A stretch of DNA of 64,000 nucleotides. Origin: Oxynema aestuarii AP17 (lineage in GTDB: Bacteria > Cyanobacteriota > Cyanobacteriia > Cyanobacteriales > Laspinemataceae). Shown here one piece after another: positions 9,976 to 19,143 of this stretch. Both the position numbers and the translations under genes were made by a program. A model generated the notes under the pieces. It was given only the letters and a program-made list of their open reading frames with translations. It had not been told where the DNA came from and ran no database searches. The stretch lies in NCBI RefSeq assembly GCF_012295525.1, contig NZ_CP051167.1, positions 3,765,501 to 3,829,500 on the forward strand. The letters run 5' to 3'. Numbering within the stretch: position 1 is the first letter of the stretch; each line of letters begins with the position of its first letter.

Positions 9976-11562
9976 ATGGAAAATAGCAATTTAACGAGTT
10001 ACCTAGATTATCTCAATAAAATTACAGGTTCTAATATCGGTTTAGACTTATCCGATCGACTCAGTTACATTTTTGAAAATACCGATTGGGACGAACCTCA
10101 TTCAGGTGCAGATTTTAATAACTTTGCCGTCATGGCCTTAGTCGAGGCAGAAGACTGTGAAAACTCTGGGATGCGGCAAATGTATTTAGAAATGGCGATC
10201 GAGGCATTGCAAGAAGGAATAGATACACATGACGACCTTCTCTGTCAGGCTCATTTTGCCCTCGTTTTAGTCATGACTGGGGAAAAACATCAAGCCATGC
10301 AAATGGCTTTTTCTCTGTGCGTAGCTAAAATTCATGATTTTTATGAAGATCGAACACAAACACATCCCGCTCTGATTTATCTTCCTTCTTCTAAATGTTT
10401 GCTGAATATCGATCGCAGCAATTCTATAATCCTCAAGCTGTTATTAGCTCAAAATTCTGAAACTCAAGGATTTTTGCTGTTAATCGAAATTATTTGCCAA
10501 TCTCAGACCATTTTTTACAACGCCGCAGGATTGAGAATTCTGCATCTCGCCGCTCAAATTTTTCCCGATCTCGTTTCTGTCAATCTCAAGCTCGGTATCG
10601 CCAGCTTGATGAATGGTCAGCCAGAAGGAATATTGTATTTACACCGCGCTCAGAAAAGCCTTTCAAATAATCCATCAGTGTTGCAGGCATTATATTTAGC
10701 TTACCGAGATTTAAAAGATGCCGATAAAGCAAGTTTTTGGCTCGAATACGCACGAAAATTCGCTCGGGACAATCCCAAAGCTAAAGATTGGCTGTGGACA
10801 GATGTATCGGTTAATACCAACTTAACTTATGTTTTATTTGATGATTTAAATATCGCACTAGAGCCGAGTTTTAACAGCATTGCTACTAGTGTATTAATTG
10901 CTGAAAAAGATTGGTTTGAGTCAGAAATGGAGTTTTGGCGAACTTCGTTAAAACCGGGAATGACGGCGATCGATGTCGGTGCAAATGTTGGTGTTTATAC
11001 CTTCAGTGCCGCTCAAAAAGTAGGATCTAAGGGCAAAGTTTTAGCAATTGAACCTTTTTCAGGTTGCGTGCAATGCTTACAGGAAACCTGTAGGATCGAT
11101 CGGCTCGATTGGGTCAAAGTTATTGCAGCAGCAGCGAGCGATCGCCCCGGAACAGCTCGCCTATCTCTGTACTCAGCTAGCGAACTCAATCAACTGGTTG
11201 CAGACGATTCTAGTGCTTTACAACCTGGTGCTTTTGAAGAAGTCGAATGTTTGACTTTAGATAGTTTAATCGAATCCGAACAGCTCCAGCAAGTAGATTT
11301 TCTCAAAATTGATGCGGAAGGTCACGAGTTATCTGTACTAAGAGGTGCAACTCGCATTTTATCTGAGTTTAAGCCAATAATTCTTTATGAAAATATTGCA
11401 GGAAGCAAAGGGAGTAATCTACCTGTAGCAAAGTATTTAAGAGAGCATGGCTATCATCTTTTTTATTATAAACCTTATGTAAATGAGTTGGAGTCTATTG
11501 AATCGACCGAAGAGTTCAATCACCAGTTGAATATTATTGCCATTGCCAATGAGAATAGTTAA
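9976..11562 (+). CDS. FkbM family methyltransferase with N-terminal helical repeats
   Basis: 528 residues. The first ~290 residues are helical and TPR-like (for example ILYLHRAQKSLSNNPSVLQALYLAYRDLKDADKASFWL). A SAM-dependent FkbM methyltransferase domain follows: TAIDVGANVGVYTFSAAQKV is the SAM-binding glycine motif, VLAIEPF the acidic strand, and VDFLKIDAEGHELSVLRGA the family hallmark. FkbM enzymes O-methylate sugars or small molecules. Fused to TPRs they are common in cyanobacterial surface-polysaccharide loci. No signal peptide is seen. A second, smaller FkbM gene follows 78 bases later and an OGT-type glycosyltransferase faces it, suggesting work on glycans or glycoproteins. The real substrate is unknown. 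The sequence is more AT-rich than recQ or the GGDEF/EAL gene. Confidence 0.85.
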   Translation: MENSNLTSYLDYLNKITGSNIGLDLSDRLSYIFENTDWDEPHSGADFNNFAVMALVEAEDCENSGMRQMYLEMAIEALQEGIDTHDDLLCQAHFALVLVMTGEKHQAMQMAFSLCVAKIHDFYEDRTQTHPALIYLPSSKCLLNIDRSNSIILKLLLAQNSETQGFLLLIEIICQSQTIFYNAAGLRILHLAAQIFPDLVSVNLKLGIASLMNGQPEGILYLHRAQKSLSNNPSVLQALYLAYRDLKDADKASFWLEYARKFARDNPKAKDWLWTDVSVNTNLTYVLFDDLNIALEPSFNSIATSVLIAEKDWFESEMEFWRTSLKPGMTAIDVGANVGVYTFSAAQKVGSKGKVLAIEPFSGCVQCLQETCRIDRLDWVKVIAAAASDRPGTARLSLYSASELNQLVADDSSALQPGAFEEVECLTLDSLIESEQLQQVDFLKIDAEGHELSVLRGATRILSEFKPIILYENIAGSKGSNLPVAKYLREHGYHLFYYKPYVNELESIESTEEFNHQLNIIAIANENS

Positions 11563-11640
11563 TTGCAGGCAGTTCACAAAGGATTGACAAAGTATTTCAA
11601 GTAGCAACTTCAGATAAAATATCAATAATGAGGAGTTTTT

Positions 11641-12624
11641 ATGGCAGTCTTTTTGAAGAGTTTAAAAAAAAGCGGACATTTAGAAAAAGTATACATAACT
11701 ATTTGTAATGTAGGCTCTCGCAAAGTCAATCAGCAAGATGACTATGCTACCCAAGGCTGGGAAATTTTTGCTCCTCGACTGAACATTTATGGATTTGATG
11801 CAGATCTTGATGCTTGCGATCGCGCAAATAGTGATTTAAAACACAGACAAGTGAATTGGAAAGAGAAACATATTCCAATTGCTTTAAGTAACTCAGTTGG
11901 TTTATCTACGCTTTACGTAACCCAACATCCCATGTGCAGTTCACTCTATCCACCCAATGAAATTTATCTAGATAGATTTACTGGACTTCCAGAATTAGTA
12001 AACTTGGATTTCAGTATCGAAATTGAAACAACCACCTTAGATGATGTTTGTATTACTGAAAAAATTAGCGAAATCGACTTTTTGCAAATCGACGTTCAAG
12101 GTGCAGATCTTCAGGTTTTAGAGGGGGCATCAAAAATTTTGTCTAAAAGCGTTCTTACCATTCAAGTTGAAGTCGAATTCTCTGAACTATACTCAAATCA
12201 ACCATTATTTGCTGATGTAGATATTTACTTGAGAAAACATGGCTTTACCCTCTTTGATTTAACCAAAGCCTATCGTAGACGCCGACATTCTCCAATTCAT
12301 TCGACTGTTCATCCAGGACAACTACTCTGGGGAGATGCATTTTATTTCCGCGATCTTATTGAAGAAAATCTCAATACAGACTTAAAAAATCCTGAGACTA
12401 TTCTAAAACTTGCTTGTATTGCCGATGTTCTAGAGTTTTCTGATTATGCCTTGGAGTTATTAGAGTATTTAACCATAAACTATGGAGACGATCCAAATTA
12501 TAATTTTGCTTCTGATATCATTCAAAGCTTATCCCAATTCCCAGAATTAGTAGATCGGGGGTTAAATTCATTACCAATCGTTCAAAGAATTTATAAACTT
12601 TCAAATCTTGATAGTATTGAATAA
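11641..12624 (+). CDS. FkbM-like methyltransferase
   Basis: 327 residues. VYITICNVGSRK at the start replaces the usual DVGANxG SAM loop, followed by IYGFDADLDACD (acidic ribose-binding strand) and the FkbM hallmark IDFLQIDVQGADLQVLEGASKIL. The C-terminal ~90 residues are an extra helical tail (ETILKLACIADVLEFSDYALELLEYL). A ribosome-binding GAGG lies just before the ATG. The glycine-poor SAM loop could mean an altered cofactor site. The gene lies in the same direction as the preceding FkbM gene and probably shares its transcript. It converges on the OGT-like gene. A role in sugar methylation is inferred from family and neighbours only. Confidence 0.78.
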   Translation: MAVFLKSLKKSGHLEKVYITICNVGSRKVNQQDDYATQGWEIFAPRLNIYGFDADLDACDRANSDLKHRQVNWKEKHIPIALSNSVGLSTLYVTQHPMCSSLYPPNEIYLDRFTGLPELVNLDFSIEIETTTLDDVCITEKISEIDFLQIDVQGADLQVLEGASKILSKSVLTIQVEVEFSELYSNQPLFADVDIYLRKHGFTLFDLTKAYRRRRHSPIHSTVHPGQLLWGDAFYFRDLIEENLNTDLKNPETILKLACIADVLEFSDYALELLEYLTINYGDDPNYNFASDIIQSLSQFPELVDRGLNSLPIVQRIYKLSNLDSIE

Positions 12625-12664
12625 AACTACGAATAGTACGAATTGATTTATTTTTTTAACTATT

Positions 12665-14911
12665 TCACTTTTGCAAAAAAATATCCCACATTTGTTCGTA
12701 TGCTTGCTCCATATTCCGAGTAAATTTTTCTGCATTCCATAACGGCGCTGTTTGGCGCGATCGCAACAACCGCCAGGAAATATCTTTTCGTAAAGCCGGA
12801 TCCTTACCTAACCTAACCCCCCATTCTACATATTCTTCATCGTTCCAAGCAATCCCCTCCGTTATCCCGGCATTTACCATCATTGTATAGCTGTTACGCG
12901 CTGCAAATTGCTCGCCGACTCGGGTTACCAAAGGAACACCCATCCAAAGCGTTTCTAAAGTAGTGGTTGCTCCGTTATAAGGATAAGTATCGAGTACCAC
13001 ATCAGCAATCCCCAAATTGGCGCGATGAATCGCTTCCGCCGAATCTCGCGGGACAAAAACTAGGCGATCGCATGATACACCTTCTTCTTCTGCAAGCTGA
13101 ATGAAGAAAGTTTTAATCAGTTGGGGATCGGCCAAACCTTTAATCAAAAAGTAGCTATTCGGAACTTCCTTGAGGATTTTCATTTGCAATCGGGCTGTAT
13201 GGGGATGTCTCTTATAGCCCCGTTGAGCACTATAATAAATGACTGCATCGTTCGGAACTCCCAGGAGATCGCGCCGCAATGTCGGTACGCCGATCTCAAA
13301 TCCATCGACGGCAATATACGTTTGTGGTAATCGCCAAATAGTTTCGCTGTAATAGTCTTGCGCTGATTCCGGTAAAACATACGGATCGGCAATAAAGTAG
13401 TCAATCGCTGGAATGCCTGAAGCATCCCACCCTAACCAGGTTGCCTGAACTGGAGCAGGTTTTTGAGCCATGATGCCACAGCTAATATCGAGGGTAATAC
13501 TATCAAGATCGACTAAAATATCGATTTTATCTTTAGCAATCTGCTCGGCCATTTTGAATTTATCAATCGTGTAATGCGCTTCAGCAACATGATTGAGATA
13601 CCATTTCTCTAAAGGAGTATTTTGATAATCCTTATTGGTAAAATAACCAACAATATAAAAACGTTGGCGATCGTGATGGTGGAATAGCCATCTAGCTAAC
13701 CAACCCACCGAATGTTCTTTAAAGCAAGCAGATAAATATCCAATTTTAAGAACTTTCTTGCTTTGGGGAGGATTGTTATAATAAAACTTTCGTTGTAAAT
13801 GCTTCTCCTGAAAATTCGTAGAGTGATTTTGAGAATCTATCAATATCCTCTTCTGACAAAAGTCAGAGATTTTATTTTGTATAACTCTATTAATCTTAGG
13901 GTTATCTTGGATGTAAGGAGCAAAGTAAAACGAATTAACTAACTCTAAGGTTAATGATGAATTCATATTTTCTTGATTAGAATTAAACCATTCCCTTAGT
14001 AAATCCTGCTGTTTTTCAAAGAAACTTAAAGTTTCTGGATTTGCTCCTCCAGCACTCATCAAGCACTTAATTACTAAATAAGTAACAAAAACTTTATCAG
14101 CCAAGCGATCGGTTAACTCAAAACATAATTGAGCTGTTTGTATTCCTTGGACATAACGTCCAGCTTTTTCACAAAAAGCCGCTAAAGCACGCAAAATCTC
14201 TAAGTTGGAACGATCTACTATTAAGCAAAGTTCTGCAAATTTTATAGCGATATCTGGTCGGTGTTGCGTATATGCCAAATCTAAACTGGTAGTGAATAAA
14301 ACTTGAACCAGAGGATTCGGATTAGGCAGTAAAGACAAACTTATTTCTGCTAATTGAAATACAGCAGGATGAGATGGAATATACTCTAACAGTTTATTTA
14401 AAGTGTCAGTTAGAAGATTGGTGTTTAATTCACTCAAATCATCGATACTTATTGCTTTAGTAAGATCGATTACTCCCCATTCTTCCAACTCGTCCCCGGT
14501 AAGTTGCTCTTGTTCAAGAGTCGCTTGAACAAGAGCTAATAGATTGTTGAGATCGTTAGGGTTAATTTCTCGAATCTGCTGACGGATGAGCCAGACAGCA
14601 CGGTATTCTTTCGTTTCTTCTCTCTGTCGTGCTTCAAATTCAAGGATTTCAAGGATTTCTTGAGTCCATTTTTCGATTTGTGCAGCGTCCGCCTCCATCA
14701 TCCCGACAAGCCAGGTCGTATGAGCTTCTGAAACTTGTTCTGCTAATAAAAGAGATAAACCCAAATACCAGTAATTTGAGTGAATCTCCGGTCGATCGTT
14801 AATTAGTGTTTCATAAAAATTAATCGCTTGTTTATACTGCTTTTCTAGCAAATATTGATATCCTCGTCTTTGCAGCTCTTCAAAGTCACCTAGCGCTCGA
14901 TCTGAAACCAT
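12665..14911 (-). CDS. TPR / O-GlcNAc transferase-like (SPINDLY, GT41) protein
   Basis: 748 residues. The N-terminal ~370 residues are TPR-like helices (GDFEELQRRGYQYLLEKQY, YWYLGLSLLLAEQ). From about residue 385 the GT41 catalytic region is clear: KVLKIGYLSACFKEHSVGWL, then VQATWLGWDASGIPAIDYFI, then YNGATTTLETLWMGVPLVTRVG, the UDP-sugar site of OGT/SPINDLY enzymes. Such enzymes glycosylate Ser/Thr of proteins, or in bacteria sometimes adhesins and pilins. It lies directly downstream of the pilin gene on the same strand, but a strong hairpin separates them. Modification of pilin is therefore an idea from proximity, not shown. No signal peptide, so a cytoplasmic protein. Confidence 0.87.
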   Translation of the reverse strand: MVSDRALGDFEELQRRGYQYLLEKQYKQAINFYETLINDRPEIHSNYWYLGLSLLLAEQVSEAHTTWLVGMMEADAAQIEKWTQEILEILEFEARQREETKEYRAVWLIRQQIREINPNDLNNLLALVQATLEQEQLTGDELEEWGVIDLTKAISIDDLSELNTNLLTDTLNKLLEYIPSHPAVFQLAEISLSLLPNPNPLVQVLFTTSLDLAYTQHRPDIAIKFAELCLIVDRSNLEILRALAAFCEKAGRYVQGIQTAQLCFELTDRLADKVFVTYLVIKCLMSAGGANPETLSFFEKQQDLLREWFNSNQENMNSSLTLELVNSFYFAPYIQDNPKINRVIQNKISDFCQKRILIDSQNHSTNFQEKHLQRKFYYNNPPQSKKVLKIGYLSACFKEHSVGWLARWLFHHHDRQRFYIVGYFTNKDYQNTPLEKWYLNHVAEAHYTIDKFKMAEQIAKDKIDILVDLDSITLDISCGIMAQKPAPVQATWLGWDASGIPAIDYFIADPYVLPESAQDYYSETIWRLPQTYIAVDGFEIGVPTLRRDLLGVPNDAVIYYSAQRGYKRHPHTARLQMKILKEVPNSYFLIKGLADPQLIKTFFIQLAEEEGVSCDRLVFVPRDSAEAIHRANLGIADVVLDTYPYNGATTTLETLWMGVPLVTRVGEQFAARNSYTMMVNAGITEGIAWNDEEYVEWGVRLGKDPALRKDISWRLLRSRQTAPLWNAEKFTRNMEQAYEQMWDIFLQK

Positions 14912-14973
14912 TGTTATCCATTTAAGTAGACAACTGTAAGAAGGAAAAAAAGAAAAACAATGACTGTACCAAA

Positions 14974-15012
14974 GAATAAAGAGTGAGCAACTAGAGTACT
15001 CACTCTTTATTC
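14974..15012 (-). terminator. Perfect 14-bp hairpin between pilin and glycosyltransferase genes
   Basis: Stems GAATAAAGAGTGAG (14974-14987) and CTCACTCTTTATTC (14999-15012) are perfectly complementary around an 11-base loop. In the direction of the pilin gene, which ends at 15057, the hairpin is followed by TTT and shortly after by a T-rich stretch. It is well placed to end the pilin transcript before the next gene at 14911. Confidence 0.75.
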
Positions 15013-15056
15013 AGCTAATCAAAACTCAGCGTAAAATTACTAACATAAACTAGATA

Positions 15057-15599
15057 TTATTCACCTAATTTAACGTCATCACCACAATCCCCCGTATCAT
15101 CACCACCTTTGGTAGCCGTGATTCCATCAGCATCTTGATCGGGTAATTGAGATTCACAAACAATTGCACGAGCGACAGTCTCAGTTACTCCATCTTGCTC
15201 TAGTTCAATGGTAAAAGTATAGCCTTTATAAGATTTCAGCTTGGTGTCTCTTCGGTTAGCGAGATTGTTAGCATCACTAGCTTCCGAACCACCACCATCA
15301 ATGCTATACTCATAGTTCGTGGTCTGCGAAGGAATCCCCAAACCTAACTTACCAATCTGATCGGCAAAGCCAGGTTTTTCTAAGTTATAAGCTTGTTGAG
15401 CGCGGTTCATGGCACCAATGTTGTTACGGGCTTCAACCTGCTTGGCTTTATTGGCTTGGCTGAGCAACGAAGGTAACGCAACAGCTGCCAAAATACCGAT
15501 AATGATAACAACAACGAGAAGTTCGATCAGGGTAAAGCCTTTCTCTTGCTTTTTGTTGTTGAGGTGTTGGAGGAACTTCGCTTGAAAGTCGCGCTTCAT
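15057..15599 (-). CDS. pilA: Type IV pilin (PilA-like major pilin)
   Basis: 180 residues. A 21-residue charged leader ends in KG, then FTLIELLVVVIIIGILAAVA, the class III signal and hydrophobic pilin helix. Cleavage by PilD is expected between G21 and F22, leaving E26 as the conserved mature Glu5. The rest, with QANKAKQVEARNNIGAMNRAQQAY, is the usual cyanobacterial PilA shape. It has a C-terminal cysteine pair (IVCES and GDCGDD) that could form the disulfide loop. Pilins of this kind build the pili for twitching, phototaxis and DNA uptake. AAGGAG lies 9 bases before the ATG, and a 14-bp hairpin follows the gene. A methyltransferase gene lies just upstream on the same strand. Confidence 0.93.
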   Translation of the reverse strand: MKRDFQAKFLQHLNNKKQEKGFTLIELLVVVIIIGILAAVALPSLLSQANKAKQVEARNNIGAMNRAQQAYNLEKPGFADQIGKLGLGIPSQTTNYEYSIDGGGSEASDANNLANRRDTKLKSYKGYTFTIELEQDGVTETVARAIVCESQLPDQDADGITATKGGDDTGDCGDDVKLGE

Positions 15600-15608
15600 A
15601 ATTAACGT

Positions 15609-15614
15609 CTCCTT
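15609..15614 (-). promoter_or_regulatory. Strong ribosome-binding site of the pilin gene
   Basis: On the minus strand AAGGAG stands 9 bases before the pilin ATG at 15599. This fits the high expression expected for a major pilin and fixes the start with its long leader. Confidence 0.7.
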
Positions 15615-15709
15615 GAGGTGTGGGATGGTCGATGTCTAACTCCTGGATATAACTTACCCACACCTTTTCCATTTGATATCACCCCCACTCAAAAATTTTT
15701 GGCTTCGAC

Positions 15710-17032
15710 CTAAGCCGAATTCTCCAAAAGCGCGTATAGAAACGGTTCTAAACTGCTCAAGAGTTCTTTGACTTGCTCGAAAGCACGGTTTTCGCTGGTT
15801 GGTTCGAGGGTGACGGGGTCGATGGGCCGGGTTTTGAGGGCGCGTTGTGCAAGATGAGAGACGGTTTGCGCTCCCTCCCAGAGAGGAAGCAGACAGGAAA
15901 CGAGGGTGCTTTCCATGAAAAAAGTATTCCGGGTTTGAGTATTGAGGTACTTGCTGCACTCAAATGGTCTTTGTTCCTCGATGCAGCGAACTAAGTCAGT
16001 GCGTACTTCTTCTCTTCTGAGTTGGGGGTGGAGCTGAACTTTCGCGCTTTTCCACTGAGCGTCCGTCCAATTCTCAATTGGAACAAAGGGCTGTTTCCAA
16101 TCTGGATGGGCACACCAAAAATCGAGTAAGCGAGAGGGACAATGCAGCAGTTCGACGAAGCGTAGCTTGTCTTCGATCGCCAATTCTGGCAAGCTCATAG
16201 CCAGGAATGCAGGTAAGTCATCTGTATCTTGAAAGAGATCGAGGGGTTCCCAGTAGCGCCAATTGACCATACTGACAAATTCCAGGTCGGCACCTTGGAG
16301 AGCTTGGAACAGTTCAGGAATCGTGAACCCTTTATCTCTCTGGAAGAGATAATTCATGAAGAACCACTCTTCATTATGTTCGTGTTTTGTTTTCCAGGTC
16401 TGCGATTTGAGCTGAACGTTATCCTTGAGAGATTTCATCAAGTCGCGAACGATACCGACTTCCAATTTTCCTGGGTTTTCATCCATTAATCCCATCATTT
16501 TGAACAGTTCTTGAGCGCGGTAGAAGAAGACGCGCTGTATGGAACTGTGGAGATTTCCACGAATTAAACCCTGTGGGTTGAGGACTGCTTTTAAACTCGA
16601 TAAGCCCGAGACGAGATCGTCGAGTAAATATAAAACATCATCACAGTTGATATAATCGAATGTCATGCCTAATGTGGGCAAATCCTCGATCGCCATCACG
16701 AAGAATTCGGCGCGATCGCCTTTCCCGTGATATTCTAAACGCTTTTTAGCCAGATCGATCGACTGTGCGGATAGATCGATGCCGACGATCTTGGCTTCCG
16801 GGTTGGCTTCTGCGAGAGCGAGCATTTTGTAACCACTGCCGCATCCGACATCTAAAATTACTTTATTCCTACGATCGATAACTTTTTGATTCCTGAGATA
16901 AAAAGGAGTCGTGATATCGTGTAGAAATAATAAGTTATAGTCTGATTTTGGACTTTTTTCTAAGGGCGTTCTTGGATAAGGCGAACCGTCGAATTGCTGT
17001 CTGATTTTTTCAAGGTTTTCTGGATCGAGCAT
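15710..17032 (-). CDS. Class I SAM-dependent methyltransferase with long C-terminal extension
   Basis: 440 residues. VILDVGCGSGYKMLALAEANP (about 58-78) is motif I, IVGIDLSAQSIDLAKKRL the acidic strand, and FDYINCDDVLYLLDD with LKAVLNPQGLI the later motifs of a Rossmann methyltransferase. Residues after ~190 form an unassigned extension containing EEWFFMNYLFQRDKGFTIPEL and WRYWEPLDLFQ. The substrate is unknown. The gene ends about 110 bases before the pilin gene in the same direction, so it may act on pilus components, but this is guesswork. Similar long proteins in cyanobacteria are annotated only as methyltransferase-domain proteins. Confidence 0.85.
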   Translation of the reverse strand: MLDPENLEKIRQQFDGSPYPRTPLEKSPKSDYNLLFLHDITTPFYLRNQKVIDRRNKVILDVGCGSGYKMLALAEANPEAKIVGIDLSAQSIDLAKKRLEYHGKGDRAEFFVMAIEDLPTLGMTFDYINCDDVLYLLDDLVSGLSSLKAVLNPQGLIRGNLHSSIQRVFFYRAQELFKMMGLMDENPGKLEVGIVRDLMKSLKDNVQLKSQTWKTKHEHNEEWFFMNYLFQRDKGFTIPELFQALQGADLEFVSMVNWRYWEPLDLFQDTDDLPAFLAMSLPELAIEDKLRFVELLHCPSRLLDFWCAHPDWKQPFVPIENWTDAQWKSAKVQLHPQLRREEVRTDLVRCIEEQRPFECSKYLNTQTRNTFFMESTLVSCLLPLWEGAQTVSHLAQRALKTRPIDPVTLEPTSENRAFEQVKELLSSLEPFLYALLENSA

Positions 17033-17114
17033 TGGTTTTTAGAAAGTTGAAGGATAACAAATATCGATCGCGCGCGATCGATATTTCTACGGTGCTGTTC
17101 GGCCAATAAACAGA

Positions 17115-17142
17115 GTAGGGACACGACATGTCGTGTCCCTAC
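17115..17142. repeat. 28-bp perfect palindrome (dispersed-repeat type)
   Basis: GTAGGGACACGACA followed by its exact reverse complement TGTCGTGTCCCTAC. It lies between a methyltransferase start and an ExbD gene end, in a spacer otherwise empty. GTAGGGACAC...GTGTCCCTAC palindromes of this type are dispersed in many cyanobacterial genomes. On RNA it would form a loopless-looking 14-bp stem and could act as a processing or termination element. Confidence 0.8.
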
Positions 17143-17228
17143 AATAAAGCTTATCTGGTGCGATGAATTGATTTTTTTTGAAACGGAACACAAACCAACG
17201 ATCGCCGAACGTCATATCACTATCCGAT

Positions 17229-17786
17229 TCAATTATTGGGCAGCAAGTCGGCTTCGGGAGTCGTCGCATCCCCACCCCCCTCACTCTCTGCTGGCGGGTC
17301 GGGGAGTTGCAAGTTTTCCGGACTCGGGGGTAAGCCGAGGGGATTGAGGCTATCCGGATTGGGATTTTCGGGAATTTCTCCGGAACTGGGGATGGTGGCG
17401 AGGGCCACCCGATCGCCTCCCACTTCGCGCAACAAATCCAACACCTGCACCACGTCATTGTAACTGGCCATCTTCGACGCATACAGCACCAACAAGCCGT
17501 CTGGTCTGGCTTTCTTGTAAGCGCGCAACCACTGACTGAGTTCCTGACGATCGCGCGGTTGGTCGTCGATGTAAGTCTGTCCGAAACGATCCACGCTGAC
17601 AATGAGCATTTCGCGCATTTGGGCGCTTCCCGTTTCCGCCTGGGGCAAATCGACGTTAATCGCTTGCTGGCGGGTAAGCTGCAAGGCGGCGAGCAAGAAA
17701 AAGGTCAGAATGCAAAAAATGACATCAATCAGGGGAATCAGTTCGATGCGAACTTCTTCGTCGGGGGAATCGAAGTTAATCTTCAT
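17229..17786 (-). CDS. exbD: ExbD/TolR family biopolymer transport protein
   Basis: 185 residues: a short cytoplasmic N-terminus (MKINFDSPDEEVRIELIPLI), one membrane helix DVIFCILTFFLLAALQL with the conserved Asp at its start, then a periplasmic domain (EMLIVSVDRFGQTYIDDQP). A Pro/Ser-rich tail follows (ENPNPDSLNPLGLPPSPENLQ). ExbD partners ExbB to convert proton flow into motion for TonB-dependent uptake or envelope maintenance. The ExbB gene lies upstream on the same strand, 74 bases away, so the two are probably one operon. No TonB or receptor gene is in the window. The acidic, proline-rich tail after residue ~135 is longer than in E. coli ExbD. Confidence 0.92.
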   Translation of the reverse strand: MKINFDSPDEEVRIELIPLIDVIFCILTFFLLAALQLTRQQAINVDLPQAETGSAQMREMLIVSVDRFGQTYIDDQPRDRQELSQWLRAYKKARPDGLLVLYASKMASYNDVVQVLDLLREVGGDRVALATIPSSGEIPENPNPDSLNPLGLPPSPENLQLPDPPAESEGGGDATTPEADLLPNN

Positions 17787-17860
17787 CAGGTCAACGAGTC
17801 GGGAGGGAAGTGGAAACGAACACTAGAACCACAGGCGATCGCAGCCGATCTCCATCAGTC

Positions 17861-18667
17861 CTACTCTGGACTATTGGAACGATCGACTTTACCCGTTTCC
17901 TCAGCATCGGGAGGCGGGGGAGGGGGTTCGCTCAGACCGAGATCGCCATCGCCTCCCATTTTATAAGATCCCTGGGCGATCGGTTCCGGCGTCCACGGCG
18001 CTACCGTCGGCGCCGTTTCCGGCGAAGAATGAAGAACTTGAGACCAGTGCTGGCGGTAGAGCAATTCTAATTCGCTGCCGCACTTGCGAAACACCTTCAT
18101 CTGAGAAAACAAGAACGCCTGAAACACCCGATAAAACGCTAAAGTAAAAATCGCCACCGCCAGACCCGTCGCCGTACTGATCAGCGCTTCCCCAATCCCG
18201 AGGGTGACCCCTTGGGTGGAAGCCGTACCGATATCGCCGATGCGGATCGATCCGAGGGAATTAATCAACCCCCACACCGTCCCGAACAATCCCAACAACG
18301 GGGATAACGCGATCACCGCTTCTAAAACTTTATCTCCCCGCCGCATGGAAGCCAACTCGTCATCGGCACTGGCTTCGAGGGCCAAGCGAAACACTTCCGG
18401 ATCCGGCGTTTCCAGTTTCAACGGCGCGTAGAGAAACCGTCCTACTGGGGTTTTGCGCGCTTGTCGGGCAATTTCGTGGGCGACACGCCAATCGTAGCGG
18501 GCCGCTTCCAAAATTCGGTTGACCAGTTCTTTTTCTCTGCTCAGAACCGATCCCCAAAACCACAGGCGTTCGATAATCGTCCCGAGCGATAAGATCGACA
18601 GAAATAGCAACGGCCACATGGACACGCCGCCTTTCTGAAAAATCTCTTCAACATTCACGCGCTTCAC
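17861..18667 (-). CDS. exbB: MotA/TolQ/ExbB proton channel family protein
   Basis: 268 residues. A first hydrophobic segment [21 protein letters not shown], a cytoplasmic loop, then the paired channel helices [20 protein letters not shown] and [23 protein letters not shown]. These contain the family signature around [11 protein letters not shown] and the conserved Thr/Ala face. It forms the proton channel with ExbD encoded next. The C-terminal ~60 residues are Pro-rich and cytoplasmic. Possible substrates are iron complexes or cobalamin, but nothing nearby tells. Confidence 0.93.
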   Translation of the reverse strand: MKRVNVEEIFQKGGVSMWPLLFLSILSLGTIIERLWFWGSVLSREKELVNRILEAARYDWRVAHEIARQARKTPVGRFLYAPLKLETPDPEVFRLALEASADDELASMRRGDKVLEAVIALSPLLGLFGTVWGLINSLGSIRIGDIGTASTQGVTLGIGEALISTATGLAVAIFTLAFYRVFQAFLFSQMKVFRKCGSELELLYRQHWSQVLHSSPETAPTVAPWTPEPIAQGSYKMGGDGDLGLSEPPPPPPDAEETGKVDRSNSPE

Positions 18668-18845
18668 CCTCCTCTATCAAGACGGTTCCCTTCTGTGACA
18701 ATCGGATCTCTTTAACCCATCTATCCTAGGGTATTTTGATTCCATTCGTTCACAATGCTTTACAAGGGCAGCGCCACGATTCCGAAAATTTAGAGGAGTC
18801 GATCGCGCCGTTCGCCTCTCCCCGCGCTGTCTGAAGGATCCATAC

Positions 18846-18888
18846 AAAAACGGAGCAGCGTCTCTCTCTTCAAGTCAGACGCTGCTCC
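18846..18888 (-). terminator. Rho-independent terminator downstream of tRNA-His
   Basis: Stem GGAGCAGCGTCT (18852-18863) with AGACGCTGCTCC (18877-18888), 13-base loop. On the minus strand it is followed by G and TTTTT (18846-18850). It sits about 35 bases past the tRNA 3' end, in the right orientation. Confidence 0.88.
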
Positions 18889-18922
18889 GATCGAACCTAG
18901 AACTACGATTCCCTCGTCGAAG

Positions 18923-18996
18923 GGCGAACGACCGGAATCGAACCGGCGAATGGTGGAACCACAATCCACTGCCTTAACCACTTGGCTACGCTCGCC
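18923..18996 (-). tRNA. trnH: tRNA-His (anticodon GTG)
   Basis: The minus strand folds as a tRNA. Acceptor GCGAGCG pairs with CGTTCGC (one G-U). The extra G at -1 (18996) faces C73 (18923), the His identity pair. Anticodon stem GTGGA/TCCAC encloses TTGTGGT with GTG at 34-36. The T arm is GCCGG-TTCGATT-CCGGT. The 3' CCA is not encoded. A terminator follows, and the next plus-strand gene is divergent. Confidence 0.97.
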
Positions 18997-19143
18997 ATCG
19001 CGTTAGCTACTATAACATACCGATCCCCATCGATCTACCCTTTTTTCGGAAAAAACGAAATTTTTCCCAAGGCGGCAGGAATAGGGCAGACATGGTTACC
19101 CTGGAAAGGATGGGTTCGCTAACTTGGCAAAAATCGTGTCGCT

